From Phycisphaerae bacterium (GTDB lineage: Bacteria; Planctomycetota; Phycisphaerae; Sedimentisphaerales; Anaerobacaceae), in assembly GCA_017993835.1 (NCBI GenBank), contig JAGOLX010000005.1:70019-134018 (forward strand): DNA of 64,000 nt. Direction: 5' to 3'. Numbering within the stretch: the first letter of the stretch is position 1; each line of letters opens with the position of its first letter. The notes beneath the pieces were generated by a model. That model was not told the origin of the DNA. It saw only the letters and a list, made by a program, of their open reading frames with translations, and did no database searches. This document shows, one piece after another, positions 23,333 to 31,708 of this stretch. Made by a program: the position numbers and the translations under genes.

Positions 23333-25372
23333 ATGGCGGAAACCGAGGTGATCCTGCTGAAGCGGTTCGCCCGCAGCGGCGACGCAGAGGCGTTCGCAGA
23401 GATCATCCGTCGCTATGCAGGCTTGGTCTACAGTGCTGCCCTGAGGATCCTGGCGGACGTGGACCGGGCGTCGGATGTCGCCCAGGAGACCTTTCTGCAA
23501 CTGGCCAAGGACGCGGGCAGCGTGACCGGCTCGTTGCCGGGCTGGCTGCATCGCGTGGCGACCCACAAGGCCATCGACCAGGTCCGCAGGGACGCTACGC
23601 GGAGGCACCGGGAAGCCGAGTACACGGCCAGCCGTCCCCAGGAAGCCGCGGAATGGAAGGAGATCTCGCCCCATGTGGATGAGGCGCTCAACCTCCTGGA
23701 GCCGCACCTGCGGAACATCCTGATCGCCCACTTCCTGGAAGGTCGCTCCACGAGGGAAATCGCACGGGCACAGGGGGTCTCCCAGGCCACCATCTCCCGT
23801 CGCATCGAGACGGGGGTCGGACTGCTTCGAGCCGGGCTTCGCAGGCGAGGGATCCTGGTTGCCGTCGGGGCGTTGAGCATCCTGCTGGGAGAGAATGCCG
23901 TCCGGGCGGCGCCGCCGGTGCTGTTGACCGAACTGGGCAAGATTGCCCTGATCAGCGGGTCCCTGGCTGCCGCAACGGGCGGGACCTCCGCGGCCACGGG
24001 TCTGGGCGCCGTCGCGGCGAGTGCTCTGGCCGCGGTCAAGGCCAACCTCGTGGCGACCGCTGCTGTGGTGGCTATCGCGGCTGGGTCGTTCATGACCTAT
24101 CGGCAGGCAATGAAACCATCGAGAGAGGCGCCCGCCGCCTCTGGCGGCTTCGTCGTACAGAATCCGGCGGGGGGAACGTCCAACGCGACTTCCGATCCGC
24201 TGGCAGGGACCGCGCTCGTCGATGGATACCAAGGAGGCCAGCAGATAGCTGCCGCAGACGACCAAGCCGACCCGTCCTCTGCCGCAATGGCGCGACGTCC
24301 TGTTGCTCAAGCTCTTCCCGGTCCCGAGGCCGAGACGGATCCGCGAACCTACGTTCCGGGCCTCTCAGATCGCTCGGCGGATGCGATGCTCACGGCATCC
24401 GACACGACGCAGGAGGGTCTGCCAGATCAGTCGCCGCCGAGTATCCCGACGGATGCCGGTCCGCTGGCGCCAGGCTTCAGGCCTGCGAACGACAGGCAAC
24501 GGGAAGTGCCGTGGGCAAGGGAGACACCCTACGAGACGGTCATGCGGCTCCGCCGGGAGGCCATGGATAGGACTTCTGAAGCGCCTGCGTCTGTTGACCT
24601 GTCGGCCATGGTCCCTGTCGGTCCGGTTGTGGCCAAGGCCGAACTGACGCTGGTGCCGCCGTTCCTGGACTGTCCCGCGACGAACCTGGAGACCCAGCGG
24701 CAGGACACGACGACCGTCCGGCCGAGCGAGATGCTGGAGACGCCGCCCGATGCGCCCCGCGAGCCGGTGTACTTCGCCGTCCGCGCCGGGGATCGCCAGA
24801 TTCGCGGGATCACCTATCGGTCCATCCGTCCGCCGCGCGACGTGGTGCTCATCCTCGATACGGATGGCGACGGCCTGTGGTCCGACGAGACGCCCTACGT
24901 GGGCAGAAGGCTCTGGATGTTCGCGCTGACCGCGACGTATGAGTTCGGTCCCGTGTACCTGAAACAGGACCGGACGGAACCGGGAGGGGACGCATTCTAC
25001 CCGCAGTGCTCCGACGGCCGATGGCTGATGTTCTACCCGGCGTTCTACCGCGACGGGACGGTCGTCCTGGATGGTACGACCCACCGGATTACGCTGGTTG
25101 ATACCGACTTCGACGGGCGATTCAACGAGATGTCTGAACTGCCGGTCCTGGGCAGGCGGGACCCCGGCGGTGATGCAATCTCGATCGATGCCGCCTGCTT
25201 CGTCACATTGCCCGGCGGCGGTCGGCTGTCCAGGAAGGCGACCATGCCCCTGAGCAAGGTGATCGGCATCGACGGGCGGTATTACGGCATCGAAGTCGCC
25301 GAGGACGGCAGCACGATCGAATTCCGTCGGGCCGAGCCGGCGTCGGGGCGTTCAGATCCCGCCGAGCAATGA
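23333..25372 (+). CDS. ECF sigma factor fused to membrane span and outer domain
   Basis: A 679-residue protein. Sigma region 2 covers about 8-90 (YAGLVYSAALRILADVDRAS, DVAQETFLQLAKD, PGWLHRVATHKAIDQVRRD). Region 4 covers 112-170 (HFLEGRSTREIARAQGVSQA). Two hydrophobic stretches follow (172-215 and 237-254), then a low-complexity linker rich in Pro, Ala and Ser (about 258-390), then a beta-rich domain (about 396-672) beginning YETVMRLRREA and including DTDGDGLWSDETPYVG, FYPQCSDGRWL and LVDTDFDGRFNE. Large C-terminal extensions are known in planctomycete ECF groups. Topology suggests that the last domain is outside the membrane and senses a signal. The next gene encodes a secreted paralogue of this domain. 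Confidence 0.88.
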   Translation: MAETEVILLKRFARSGDAEAFAEIIRRYAGLVYSAALRILADVDRASDVAQETFLQLAKDAGSVTGSLPGWLHRVATHKAIDQVRRDATRRHREAEYTASRPQEAAEWKEISPHVDEALNLLEPHLRNILIAHFLEGRSTREIARAQGVSQATISRRIETGVGLLRAGLRRRGILVAVGALSILLGENAVRAAPPVLLTELGKIALISGSLAAATGGTSAATGLGAVAASALAAVKANLVATAAVVAIAAGSFMTYRQAMKPSREAPAASGGFVVQNPAGGTSNATSDPLAGTALVDGYQGGQQIAAADDQADPSSAAMARRPVAQALPGPEAETDPRTYVPGLSDRSADAMLTASDTTQEGLPDQSPPSIPTDAGPLAPGFRPANDRQREVPWARETPYETVMRLRREAMDRTSEAPASVDLSAMVPVGPVVAKAELTLVPPFLDCPATNLETQRQDTTTVRPSEMLETPPDAPREPVYFAVRAGDRQIRGITYRSIRPPRDVVLILDTDGDGLWSDETPYVGRRLWMFALTATYEFGPVYLKQDRTEPGGDAFYPQCSDGRWLMFYPAFYRDGTVVLDGTTHRITLVDTDFDGRFNEMSELPVLGRRDPGGDAISIDAACFVTLPGGGRLSRKATMPLSKVIGIDGRYYGIEVAEDGSTIEFRRAEPASGRSDPAEQ

Positions 25373-25419
25373 GCGACGCCCTGGCTCGATGCCGGGGTCG
25401 TGTCGAAGGAGACGATGCG

Positions 25420-26748
25420 ATGAAGGGTCTGGCCCAATGCTGTGAGTTCGTTGTTGTCTCGCTGGTTCTGACGACAGCCGCTCTTGCGACCGGCCGTCAG
25501 ACGACGGAGTCGCCCTATGAGATGGTCATGAGACTCCGGCGCGAGGCCGCGGCGAAGAAGTCTGAGCCGCAGGCCGTGTCGATCGGACCGGTCGTGGCCA
25601 GGGCCGAATTGAAGCTCGTTCCTCCCTTCCAATTCTGTCCCGCGACAGATCTGGGATTTCAGCGTCAGGATACGACGACGACCAGGCCGGCGGGAGTGCT
25701 GGAGACGCCGCCCGATGCGCCCCAGGAGCCGGTGTACTTCCCGGTTCGCGTGGGGGGCCGCGAGATCCGTGGGATTACCTACCGGTCCACCCGACCGCCG
25801 GGAGAGGTGATGCTCATTCTGGACCTCGACAGCGACGGTCGGTGGTCCGACGAGCGAGCCTACGTAGGGAGGTGGCTGCGCATATTCACGCTGCAGGCGG
25901 TATATGAGTTTGGCCCGGTCTATCTGAAGCAGGGCAGCAACCGACCGGGGGGCGACGTGTTCTATCCGCAATGCTCCGACGGGAAATGGCTGACCTTCTA
26001 TCCCGGCTTCTACCGCGACGGCAAAGTCCTTCTGGAGGGCAGGACCCGCCGGATCACGCTGGTCGATACCGACTTCGACGGGCGATTCAACGAGAGGTTC
26101 GAGCCGCCGGCGCGGGGCTCGCGAGACCCGAACTCCGATGTGATCGCGATCGATTGCGGCAGCATGGTGGACATGCCGGGCGGGGGCCGGCGATCCATCG
26201 CGGTGACTATGCCCCTGAGCAGACTGATCAACCTCGACGGGCGGTACTACGGCGTCGAGGTCGCCGAGGACGGCAGCACCATCGAGTTCCGTCAAGCCCA
26301 GCCGGCGTTCGGATCGCTCGATCTCGGCGGCAAGGAAGTGGTCATGGATCTGTGGTCGGATGCGGGACCCCAGAAGGTGAGCGGCGCCGGGCCGACCTGG
26401 CGGCTGCCCGCCGGCAGGTACTATCTGCGGTCGCTCGACCTGACCGAGGTGGACCGTGGGGACCGCTGGGCGTTCAGCATGACCTCGCCGGGGCAACTCA
26501 AGGACTTCCAGATCAAGCCCGGGCAGACGACCAGGCTCAAGATCGGCCCGCCGTTCCAGGCCAGGGGGTCGCTGCGCCGGTATGCCTACAGTCCGGACGT
26601 CACGGTCGGCGTCAACCTGGAAGGCCAGGCGGGCGAATGGTACAGCGCCGTCGTCACGAAGAACGAAAAGAACGTGCCGGAGCCGTCGTTCCGGATCCTC
26701 AACGGCGCCCAGCAGGTGGTGCAGTCGGGCCAGTTTGCCTATAGCTGA
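25420..26748 (+). CDS. Secreted paralogue of the sigma-factor outer domain (stops at in-frame TGA)
   Basis: A 442-residue protein up to its first stop. The ATG at 25420 has GAAGGAG at 7 bases and opens a signal peptide (FVVVSLVLTTAALATG). An upstream ATG at 25369 overlaps the sigma-factor stop as ATGA but lacks the signal. Residues 31-265 are closely similar to residues 397-672 of the preceding sigma factor: YEMVMRLRREA, ETPPDAPQEPVYFPVR, TDFDGRFNERF, MPLSRLINLDGRYYG. About 175 further residues form beta-rich domains absent from the sigma factor. The frame continues sensibly past the TGA at 26746 for 53 more codons (see next entries), so the protein may really be 495 residues. Likely cotranscribed with the sigma gene and possibly its partner or competitor for a ligand. 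Confidence 0.8.
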   Translation: MKGLAQCCEFVVVSLVLTTAALATGRQTTESPYEMVMRLRREAAAKKSEPQAVSIGPVVARAELKLVPPFQFCPATDLGFQRQDTTTTRPAGVLETPPDAPQEPVYFPVRVGGREIRGITYRSTRPPGEVMLILDLDSDGRWSDERAYVGRWLRIFTLQAVYEFGPVYLKQGSNRPGGDVFYPQCSDGKWLTFYPGFYRDGKVLLEGRTRRITLVDTDFDGRFNERFEPPARGSRDPNSDVIAIDCGSMVDMPGGGRRSIAVTMPLSRLINLDGRYYGVEVAEDGSTIEFRQAQPAFGSLDLGGKEVVMDLWSDAGPQKVSGAGPTWRLPAGRYYLRSLDLTEVDRGDRWAFSMTSPGQLKDFQIKPGQTTRLKIGPPFQARGSLRRYAYSPDVTVGVNLEGQAGEWYSAVVTKNEKNVPEPSFRILNGAQQVVQSGQFAYS

Positions 26749-26907
26749 GGCGCTGCCCGGTACTCGTGGCGAGTACCCCAAACGACCCGGTACGGCGGTT
26801 CCGACTACGGCCAGGGAATCCCTCCGGGGCCATACCGCATCGAAGTCCAGACCCACATGGATTCCTTCGAGGTCAGCCAGGACGACGCGTGGCTCACGCT
26901 GAATTGA
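26746..26907 (+). other. In-frame continuation beyond TGA (candidate Sec codon and C-terminal tail)
   Basis: Translation of the same frame after TGA 26746-26748 gives a protein-like tail of 53 codons ending at TGA 26905-26907. It includes ARYSWRVPQTTRYGG, DYGQGIPPGPYRIEVQTHM and DSFEVSQDDAWLTLN, with a regular beta-strand pattern and high-GC codon use. There is no alternative start and no frame change. This indicates that the TGA is either decoded (selenocysteine) or is a recent nonsense change. Confidence 0.6.
26759..26777 (+). promoter_or_regulatory. SECIS-like hairpin 10 bases after the TGA
   Basis: GGTACTCG-TGG-CGAGTACC is a perfect 8-bp stem with a G in the second loop position. If the closing pair opens, the loop is GTGGC, with a G first. 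Bacterial SECIS elements lie directly 3' of the UGA, with the apical loop roughly 16-37 nt downstream and a guanine among the first two loop bases; here the loop begins about 19 nt after the UGA. The hairpin is inside coding sequence if readthrough occurs and has no U-tract, so it is not a terminator. Confidence 0.5.
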
Positions 26908-27030
26908 CGCGATCGGCGCGTATATAAGGCGTTTGCCTCGACACGAGGCCGTGTGAGTCCGGCGACTCCTTGTGGGTGTGCATAGGGTTGTCCTGTACCG
27001 CTCTGATAGCGGAGATCACTTCGTCTTTGT

Positions 27031-27693
27031 TCACAGCTCAATGACGCCAGCAATGAGTTTCCAACATGCGGGAGCTTCGTCCTGTCCCCAATCAGGAGGT
27101 TTGTAGGGCATGCTGAGGCTTACTGTCAGAAGACAGGGGCCGGATGGCTTGAAGCCTCCATTCAGTCTCTCGCAGAACACCGGATCGGTGATGTTGAGAT
27201 CAAGCCGCCGTCCTCCTGATGAAACAATCCCTTTCCAGGTGTGTTTCTCCGTTGATGGATTCCCTGTATCCTGGACAGCGAAGTCGTCGATGCGAATGAG
27301 TTGGAGAGTTCTGCGTTCTCGGAAAGGCTTCTGCTGCATCTCCTCCACAGTTACGTACTTCTTGTGGTTGTGAAGGATGTGTTCCGACGACGTTCCGTGC
27401 CTGAGCACATCGTTCGGGGATGCTCGTCCGTGCAGATACCACGGTCCGGGCAGGATCGCTCGGTTCTCGCTCTCGAAGTCAAAGTCCGGGCCAGTCGAAT
27501 CCAATGGAATATCGAGAATATCCAGTATTCGCGGGAAAAACCCGTCGAGTCTCATGTCACTTTGTCGAACTCGACCATCATCCAGCATCGTTACAGGGCG
27601 TATCCACTCGCCTGTCGTCTCCTCAATTCCCGCAAGACACCAATCCTGGTTCTTGCGAGAATTCGCCAGAATGGTGATTCGAGTCATGGTCAC
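27031..27693 (-). CDS. Dual OB-fold (DuOB-like) domain protein
   Basis: A 220-residue protein resembling the dual OB-containing family that accompanies DUF488 genes. Recognisable segments are ILANSRKNQDWCLAGIE, EWIRPV, the middle YVTVEEMQQKPFRERRTLQLIRIDDF and the end SMPYKPP...ACWKLIAGVIEL. OB folds typically bind nucleic acids or nucleotides. The GTG start overlaps the stop of the preceding DUF488 gene by four bases (GTGA), showing tight translational coupling; an ATG two codons later is an alternative. It is third in the operon. A nucleic-acid or conflict-system function is inference. Confidence 0.75.
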   Translation of the reverse strand: MTMTRITILANSRKNQDWCLAGIEETTGEWIRPVTMLDDGRVRQSDMRLDGFFPRILDILDIPLDSTGPDFDFESENRAILPGPWYLHGRASPNDVLRHGTSSEHILHNHKKYVTVEEMQQKPFRERRTLQLIRIDDFAVQDTGNPSTEKHTWKGIVSSGGRRLDLNITDPVFCERLNGGFKPSGPCLLTVSLSMPYKPPDWGQDEAPACWKLIAGVIEL

Positions 27694-28124
27694 AAATGTG
27701 TGATCTCCACGTCAGTCCAGCGTTGCTGCAAGTGTTCCGCGACGAGTCGTCGATGACAGGATTCGGGAGCATCTTCGCTGCACAAGAGACAGTCTGCGTC
27801 ATGGAGTTTCCCCCTGAGCGTCTCTGCCACCCGACGCATCTCCATCAACTCTGCGAATCTTCTCGCGTACTCACTCCATGTGCCTTTCTCCTTGAGAAAC
27901 GCGTCAAGGATGTCCTGCGTCGGCGCCAGTTCGGGAAGGTGCAGGTAGTCGATTCCTGCAATAGCTCCGAGGAAGAACGCCAGATCCCGAGCCTTTGCGA
28001 AGCCGGCGATTTGCGACGTGTTGTTCAACCGCACATCCACCACACGGTGTACCCTTGCTTCTTTGAGCCGTGTGAAGAAATCCTCCGCCGATTTCTTTGT
28101 GAATCCGATCGTGAAGAGTCTCAT
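27690..28124 (-). CDS. DUF488 family protein (short form)
   Basis: A 144-residue DUF488 protein: MRLFTIGFTKKSAEDFF at the start, VVDVRLNN, YLHLPELAPTQDILDAF, and the cysteine segment CLLCSEDAPESCHRRLVAEHL. The conserved Cys, Glu and His of LLC-E-x5-CHR are thought to be a functional site of unknown chemistry. Start and stop overlap both neighbours by four bases (ATGA and GTGA). Having two different DUF488 proteins side by side suggests a heteromeric complex. Confidence 0.88.
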   Translation of the reverse strand: MRLFTIGFTKKSAEDFFTRLKEARVHRVVDVRLNNTSQIAGFAKARDLAFFLGAIAGIDYLHLPELAPTQDILDAFLKEKGTWSEYARRFAELMEMRRVAETLRGKLHDADCLLCSEDAPESCHRRLVAEHLQQRWTDVEITHL

Positions 28125-28723
28125 ACTTCCGCCGGGGTTCTCTTGTATGCAATCCGTTCCGCCTGGATATTGTATGCCCGCTCGATGAGACCAGACATGG
28201 AGGTCAGGTCTCCAAACAGCTCCGGCTGCAGTCTGTGCAATCGGATAAGTCTTCGCTCCGTCTGCTCATGGGATTCCAGGCTGCCATCTCCGAGGATGTG
28301 GCTAATCCTCAGGCTGGGGCAGAGTCCCTTCAGTTCTGGGCACACCAATATGGTTCGATGGCAGCCCAGCGGGTCGGCTTCCGAACACAGCAGTGCAACG
28401 GTAGACCGTTCGACGGTCTCAATTACCCGACTCAGACCATTCCGGAAGGTGGGCAGGTTTCTGATCGCGTCGTACTTCGCCTGACCACCTACATAACAAC
28501 TCTCTTCAGTTCGGCGGGCTCCAAGTTCCCCTCCAAGGAATACGTATTCGATCTTGGCGTCGCGTAACTTCTGCTGTATCAGCTCCCGGTTGAATTGCGG
28601 GGAGTGCACACTGTATGGGTTCGACCGGACATCAGCCACCACCGTGATGTTGTGCATCGTGAGCAGGCTGATTACGTGTTCCACCGTGTGATTGGAGTGC
28701 CCAACTGTAAACAGTTCTCTCAT
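28121..28723 (-). CDS. DUF488 family protein (long form)
   Basis: A 200-residue DUF488 protein: LFTVGHSNHTVEHVISLL, VVADVRSNPYS, YVFLGGELGARR, and VALLCSEADPLGCHRTILVC. These are the standard blocks of the family, including the LLCSE-x3-GCHR motif. The ATG at 28723 has GGGAG at 8 bases; a longer in-frame start would add 19 residues with no support. It is the first gene of a three-gene coupled operon driven by a clear promoter at 28746-28774. Confidence 0.9.
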   Translation of the reverse strand: MRELFTVGHSNHTVEHVISLLTMHNITVVADVRSNPYSVHSPQFNRELIQQKLRDAKIEYVFLGGELGARRTEESCYVGGQAKYDAIRNLPTFRNGLSRVIETVERSTVALLCSEADPLGCHRTILVCPELKGLCPSLRISHILGDGSLESHEQTERRLIRLHRLQPELFGDLTSMSGLIERAYNIQAERIAYKRTPAEV

Positions 28724-28745
28724 GGCAATACTCCCAACAAGTGGC

Positions 28746-28774
28746 AGTATATCGCCCCGGCCTTGAAGAGTCAA
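28746..28774 (-). promoter_or_regulatory. Promoter of the DUF488 operon
   Basis: On the minus strand TTGACT and TATACT are spaced by 17 bases, about 20 bases before the start codon of the first DUF488 gene. Confidence 0.65.
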
Positions 28775-28800
28775 CGGCAATCAGTCAACGCCGCCTTCGT

Positions 28801-29673
28801 TCAGCTCAGCAGGCCGTAGTCCGTCAGGGTTTGCTTCAGCGCGGCCTTCTTGGCGGGCTCCAGTGCGGTCATCGGCAGACGCAGCTCGTCGGAGCACATG
28901 TCCAGGAGGGCCATCGCGGCCTTGATCGGGATCGGGTTGGTCGCCAGAGTCAGCATGTTCTTGCTCAGCGCGAAGAGCTTGCGGTGCCACTGGCGGGCCT
29001 TGACGAGGTCGCCTTCGAGGATCAGATCGGTCATCGCCTTCACGTCCGCCGGCACGATGTTCGCGACGACGCTGATGACGCCCTTGCCGCCGATGGAGGC
29101 CAGGGGCAGGGTCAGAGAGTCGTCGCCCGAGAGGATCGTGATGTCGCATCGCATGGCGATCTCGCTGGCCTGGTCGAGACTGCCTGTGGCTTCCTTGATG
29201 CCCACGACGTTGTCGAGATCGTTGAGCCTGGCGACCGTCTCGGGGGTCAGGCCCGCGCCGCAGCGCCCGGGGATGTTGTAGAGCACGATCGGCAGATCGA
29301 CTTCGTCGGCAATCGCCTTGAAGTGCTGGTAGAAGCCCTCCTGCGTGGGCTTGTTGTAATAGGGGCACACCTGGAGCGTGGCGTCGGCGCCGACCTTCTT
29401 CGCGAAGGCGGTCAGCTCGACGGCCTCGGCGGTGCTGTTGGAGCCGGTGCCTGCGATGACCGGCGTGGCGCCCGCCACTCGCTTGACGACCCGCTCGATG
29501 ACCTGCTTGTGCTCCTCATGGCTGAGGGTGGGGGATTCCCCGGTCGTGCCAACCGGGACGATGGCGTCGATGCCATTGTCCACCTGGAAATCGACCAGCT
29601 CATCGAGTGTCTCGAAATCGACCTTGCCGTCATGGAAGGGTGTGACCAGCGCCACCATGGCCCCTGTGAACAT
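28801..29673 (-). CDS. dapA: 4-hydroxy-tetrahydrodipicolinate synthase
   Basis: A 290-residue TIM-barrel aldolase of lysine and peptidoglycan precursor synthesis, condensing pyruvate with aspartate semialdehyde. It shows VPVGTTGESPTLSHEEH (substrate loop), YYNKPTQEGFYQHF, VLYNIPGRCG with the catalytic Tyr, and VVGIKEATGSLDQ with the Schiff-base Lys, all at normal spacing and length. The ATG has AGGAG at 7 bases. It belongs to the same amino-acid family as hom at the left edge but is not linked to it. Confidence 0.96.
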   Translation of the reverse strand: MFTGAMVALVTPFHDGKVDFETLDELVDFQVDNGIDAIVPVGTTGESPTLSHEEHKQVIERVVKRVAGATPVIAGTGSNSTAEAVELTAFAKKVGADATLQVCPYYNKPTQEGFYQHFKAIADEVDLPIVLYNIPGRCGAGLTPETVARLNDLDNVVGIKEATGSLDQASEIAMRCDITILSGDDSLTLPLASIGGKGVISVVANIVPADVKAMTDLILEGDLVKARQWHRKLFALSKNMLTLATNPIPIKAAMALLDMCSDELRLPMTALEPAKKAALKQTLTDYGLLS

Positions 29674-29682
29674 TACACATCT

Positions 29683-29711
29683 CCTGATTTACGATTTGCG
29701 ATTTACTATCT
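29683..29711. repeat. Dispersed A/T-rich repeat
   Basis: GATTTACGATTTGCGATTTA lies between dapA and pdxJ. A near-identical run occurs at 60242-60275. Confidence 0.5.
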
Positions 29712-29770
29712 GAGTGTCCAGGCCGGATGAGGTCTTGCGAGAGGATCGTTGCCTCAGCCCGCTTCGTGTT

Positions 29771-30505
29771 TCACGCCTCACAGGGCCCGTGCTTCTCGAT
29801 CAGTTTGATCATCTCCCGGGTCGCCTTCTTCATCCCGACGAGCACGGCTCGCGAGACGATGCTGTGCCCGATGTTGAACTCGCACAGCCCCTCGATCCTC
29901 GCGACGGGCGCGATATTGCGGTAGGTCAGGCCGTGCCCGGCGTGGACGATCAGCCCTTTCGCGATCGCGATGTCCCGCCCGGCCTCCAGTTTCAGCACCT
30001 GCATCCTGGCGGCCTTCTCGGTCCTGGCGTTGGCGTACATGCCCGTGTGCAGTTCGACCGCGTCGCAGCCGGTCTCGGCGGAGGCGATGATCTGCTCGCG
30101 GTCGGGTGTGATGAACGTGCTGACCGTGATGCCCTTCTTGTGCATTCGTTTGACCACCGCGGCCAGGCGGCGCTTGTACCGGACACAGTCGAGACCGCCC
30201 TCGGTGGTCAGCTCCGCCCGATTCTCCGGCACAATCGTGACCTGGTCCGGCCCGACCTCCTCGGCGATCTTCACGATGGGTTCGGCCAGCGACATCTCCA
30301 GGTTGAACTTGCAGGAGACGGTCTCCTGGAGCACCCAGACATCCCGGTCGTTGATGTGCCTGCGATCCTGGCGGAGGTGCACGGTGATCCCGTTGGCGCC
30401 GGCCAGCTCGCATTCGACGGCCGCCCACGCGGGGTCCGGCTCGTCCGCACGTCTGGCCTGACGGATCGTCGCCACATGATCTATATTGACATTCAGCACA
30501 GCCAT
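29771..30505 (-). CDS. pdxJ: Pyridoxine 5'-phosphate synthase
   Basis: A 244-residue TIM-barrel enzyme that closes the pyridine ring of vitamin B6 from 1-deoxyxylulose 5-phosphate and aminoacetone phosphate. It shows NVNIDHVATIRQARR, ITVHLRQDRRHI, CKFNLEMS, VTIVPENRAELTTEGGLD and HAGHGLTYRN with the catalytic His. The length is normal. The ATG has GAGGG at 7 bases. Confidence 0.97.
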   Translation of the reverse strand: MAVLNVNIDHVATIRQARRADEPDPAWAAVECELAGANGITVHLRQDRRHINDRDVWVLQETVSCKFNLEMSLAEPIVKIAEEVGPDQVTIVPENRAELTTEGGLDCVRYKRRLAAVVKRMHKKGITVSTFITPDREQIIASAETGCDAVELHTGMYANARTEKAARMQVLKLEAGRDIAIAKGLIVHAGHGLTYRNIAPVARIEGLCEFNIGHSIVSRAVLVGMKKATREMIKLIEKHGPCEA

Positions 30506-30531
30506 TGGTCAGCCCTCTTGAAATCGGATGA

Positions 30532-30559
30532 ATTGTAACAGCGGACCCGTTTACATCAA
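30532..30559 (-). promoter_or_regulatory. Promoter of pdxJ
   Basis: On the minus strand TTGATG and TACAAT are spaced by 16 bases, about 30 bases from the pdxJ start. Confidence 0.55.
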
Positions 30560-30588
30560 GAGAATAGACGGACAAAATCCTGTCGTCG

Positions 30589-31566
30589 CTATTCCATGAA
30601 GGAATCCAGGTTGCCGTAGACCTGGGCGGCCAGCATGAAGATCATGTAGGCCATCATGCCCATGATGATGAAGTAGATCAGGATCGGGAACCAGCGTGCG
30701 AACTCGTTGAAATAGAGGGTTGACCGATCCGCGGAGATCTGGGCCATCTTGTCGACCGTCCTGTCGAGTTCGCCGGTCTCTTCGCCGATCTGCCAGAGGT
30801 GTCTGTACTCGGTGGGCAGGCGGGGAGAGAGTCCGTCGTAGGCGGTGCCGCCGCCGCGGATGGTGGCGATGGACCCGCGAAAGAGCCTTGCGACGGCCTC
30901 GTTGCCCACTGCCTGGGTGGCCCGCTCGACGCTTTCGGCGATGGGTACGCCTGCTTTGTAGAGCATGCTGAACGCTCTCATATAGCGGCTGATGCAGAGT
31001 TGATAGATCGCCGCTCCCAGGACCGGGATTCGCAGGGCCAGGTAGTCCATCGGCAGTCGCAACAGGCGTGTCGTTTCCGGCCGATACACGCGGACCGCAA
31101 TGATCACCAGCAGGATGTAGACCCAGATGACGGTGAGCACGACCGATTGCATGTACTGGCCAAACCCGATAGCGCCGAGGATCAGCCGGGGCAGTGGGAA
31201 TATGAACGCCGCGGCATGGAGGATGAGAAACGGGTACGCCAGGCCCGAGAGCATGTGTACGACGATCTTCTGGACGAACTCGTGCCATTCGGAGAGCATC
31301 TTGCACGATTCGCCAAGCGATCCGGAGGTCTCCGCCGCCTCGATGAGCATGCGGTCCAGGGTGGGGAACACGTGGCGGTGCTTGTCCATCGCTTCGGCCA
31401 GGGTCGAGCCTTTGGAGACCGTCTCGCGAATTTTGGAGAACACGCGCTTGATGTAGCCCGTGCGGCCTTCGATCACGATGTCGAGGGAGCGGATGATCGG
31501 GACCCCGGCATCCAGCATGACCGACAAGTCATAGTAGGCCCGCGCCAACCGGTTTCGTGCGCTCAT
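30589..31566 (-). CDS. Type II secretion / type IV pilus F-family inner-membrane protein
   Basis: A 325-residue GspF/PilC-type platform protein with two homologous T2SF halves. The first begins YYDLSVMLDAGVPIIRSLDI and contains AEAMDKH...FPTLDRMLIEAAETSGSLGE. The second is ISRYMRAFSMLYKAGVPIAE with WQIGEETGELDRTVDKMAQ. Three hydrophobic helices are predicted, near 110-130, 145-160 and the C-terminus. It is shorter than the usual ~400 residues and lacks the N-terminal extension. No other secretion-system gene lies in the window, so whether it serves secretion or pili is unknown. Confidence 0.88.
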   Translation of the reverse strand: MSARNRLARAYYDLSVMLDAGVPIIRSLDIVIEGRTGYIKRVFSKIRETVSKGSTLAEAMDKHRHVFPTLDRMLIEAAETSGSLGESCKMLSEWHEFVQKIVVHMLSGLAYPFLILHAAAFIFPLPRLILGAIGFGQYMQSVVLTVIWVYILLVIIAVRVYRPETTRLLRLPMDYLALRIPVLGAAIYQLCISRYMRAFSMLYKAGVPIAESVERATQAVGNEAVARLFRGSIATIRGGGTAYDGLSPRLPTEYRHLWQIGEETGELDRTVDKMAQISADRSTLYFNEFARWFPILIYFIIMGMMAYMIFMLAAQVYGNLDSFME

Positions 31567-31654
31567 GAGTGTTTGCTCCGCCTAACCTGAAGTCCTTGGG
31601 CTTGGGACCGGCTCGGCGAGCGATCCCCTCTTGCCTGTCCCGGCAGCCTCCCTT

Positions 31655-31682
31655 AGTATAACGGGTCCTGCGACGGATGCAA
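31655..31682 (-). promoter_or_regulatory. Promoter of the F-family gene
   Basis: On the minus strand TTGCAT and TATACT are spaced by 16 bases, about 90 bases before the start at 31566. Confidence 0.5.
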
Positions 31683-31708
31683 CGAGGAGAAACCGTTGGA
31701 GGTGGCAA

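Noticed and set aside
26759-26777. Hairpin after the secreted paralogue as an intrinsic terminator
   Set aside because: No U-tract follows, and the frame continues to code for a protein-like tail.
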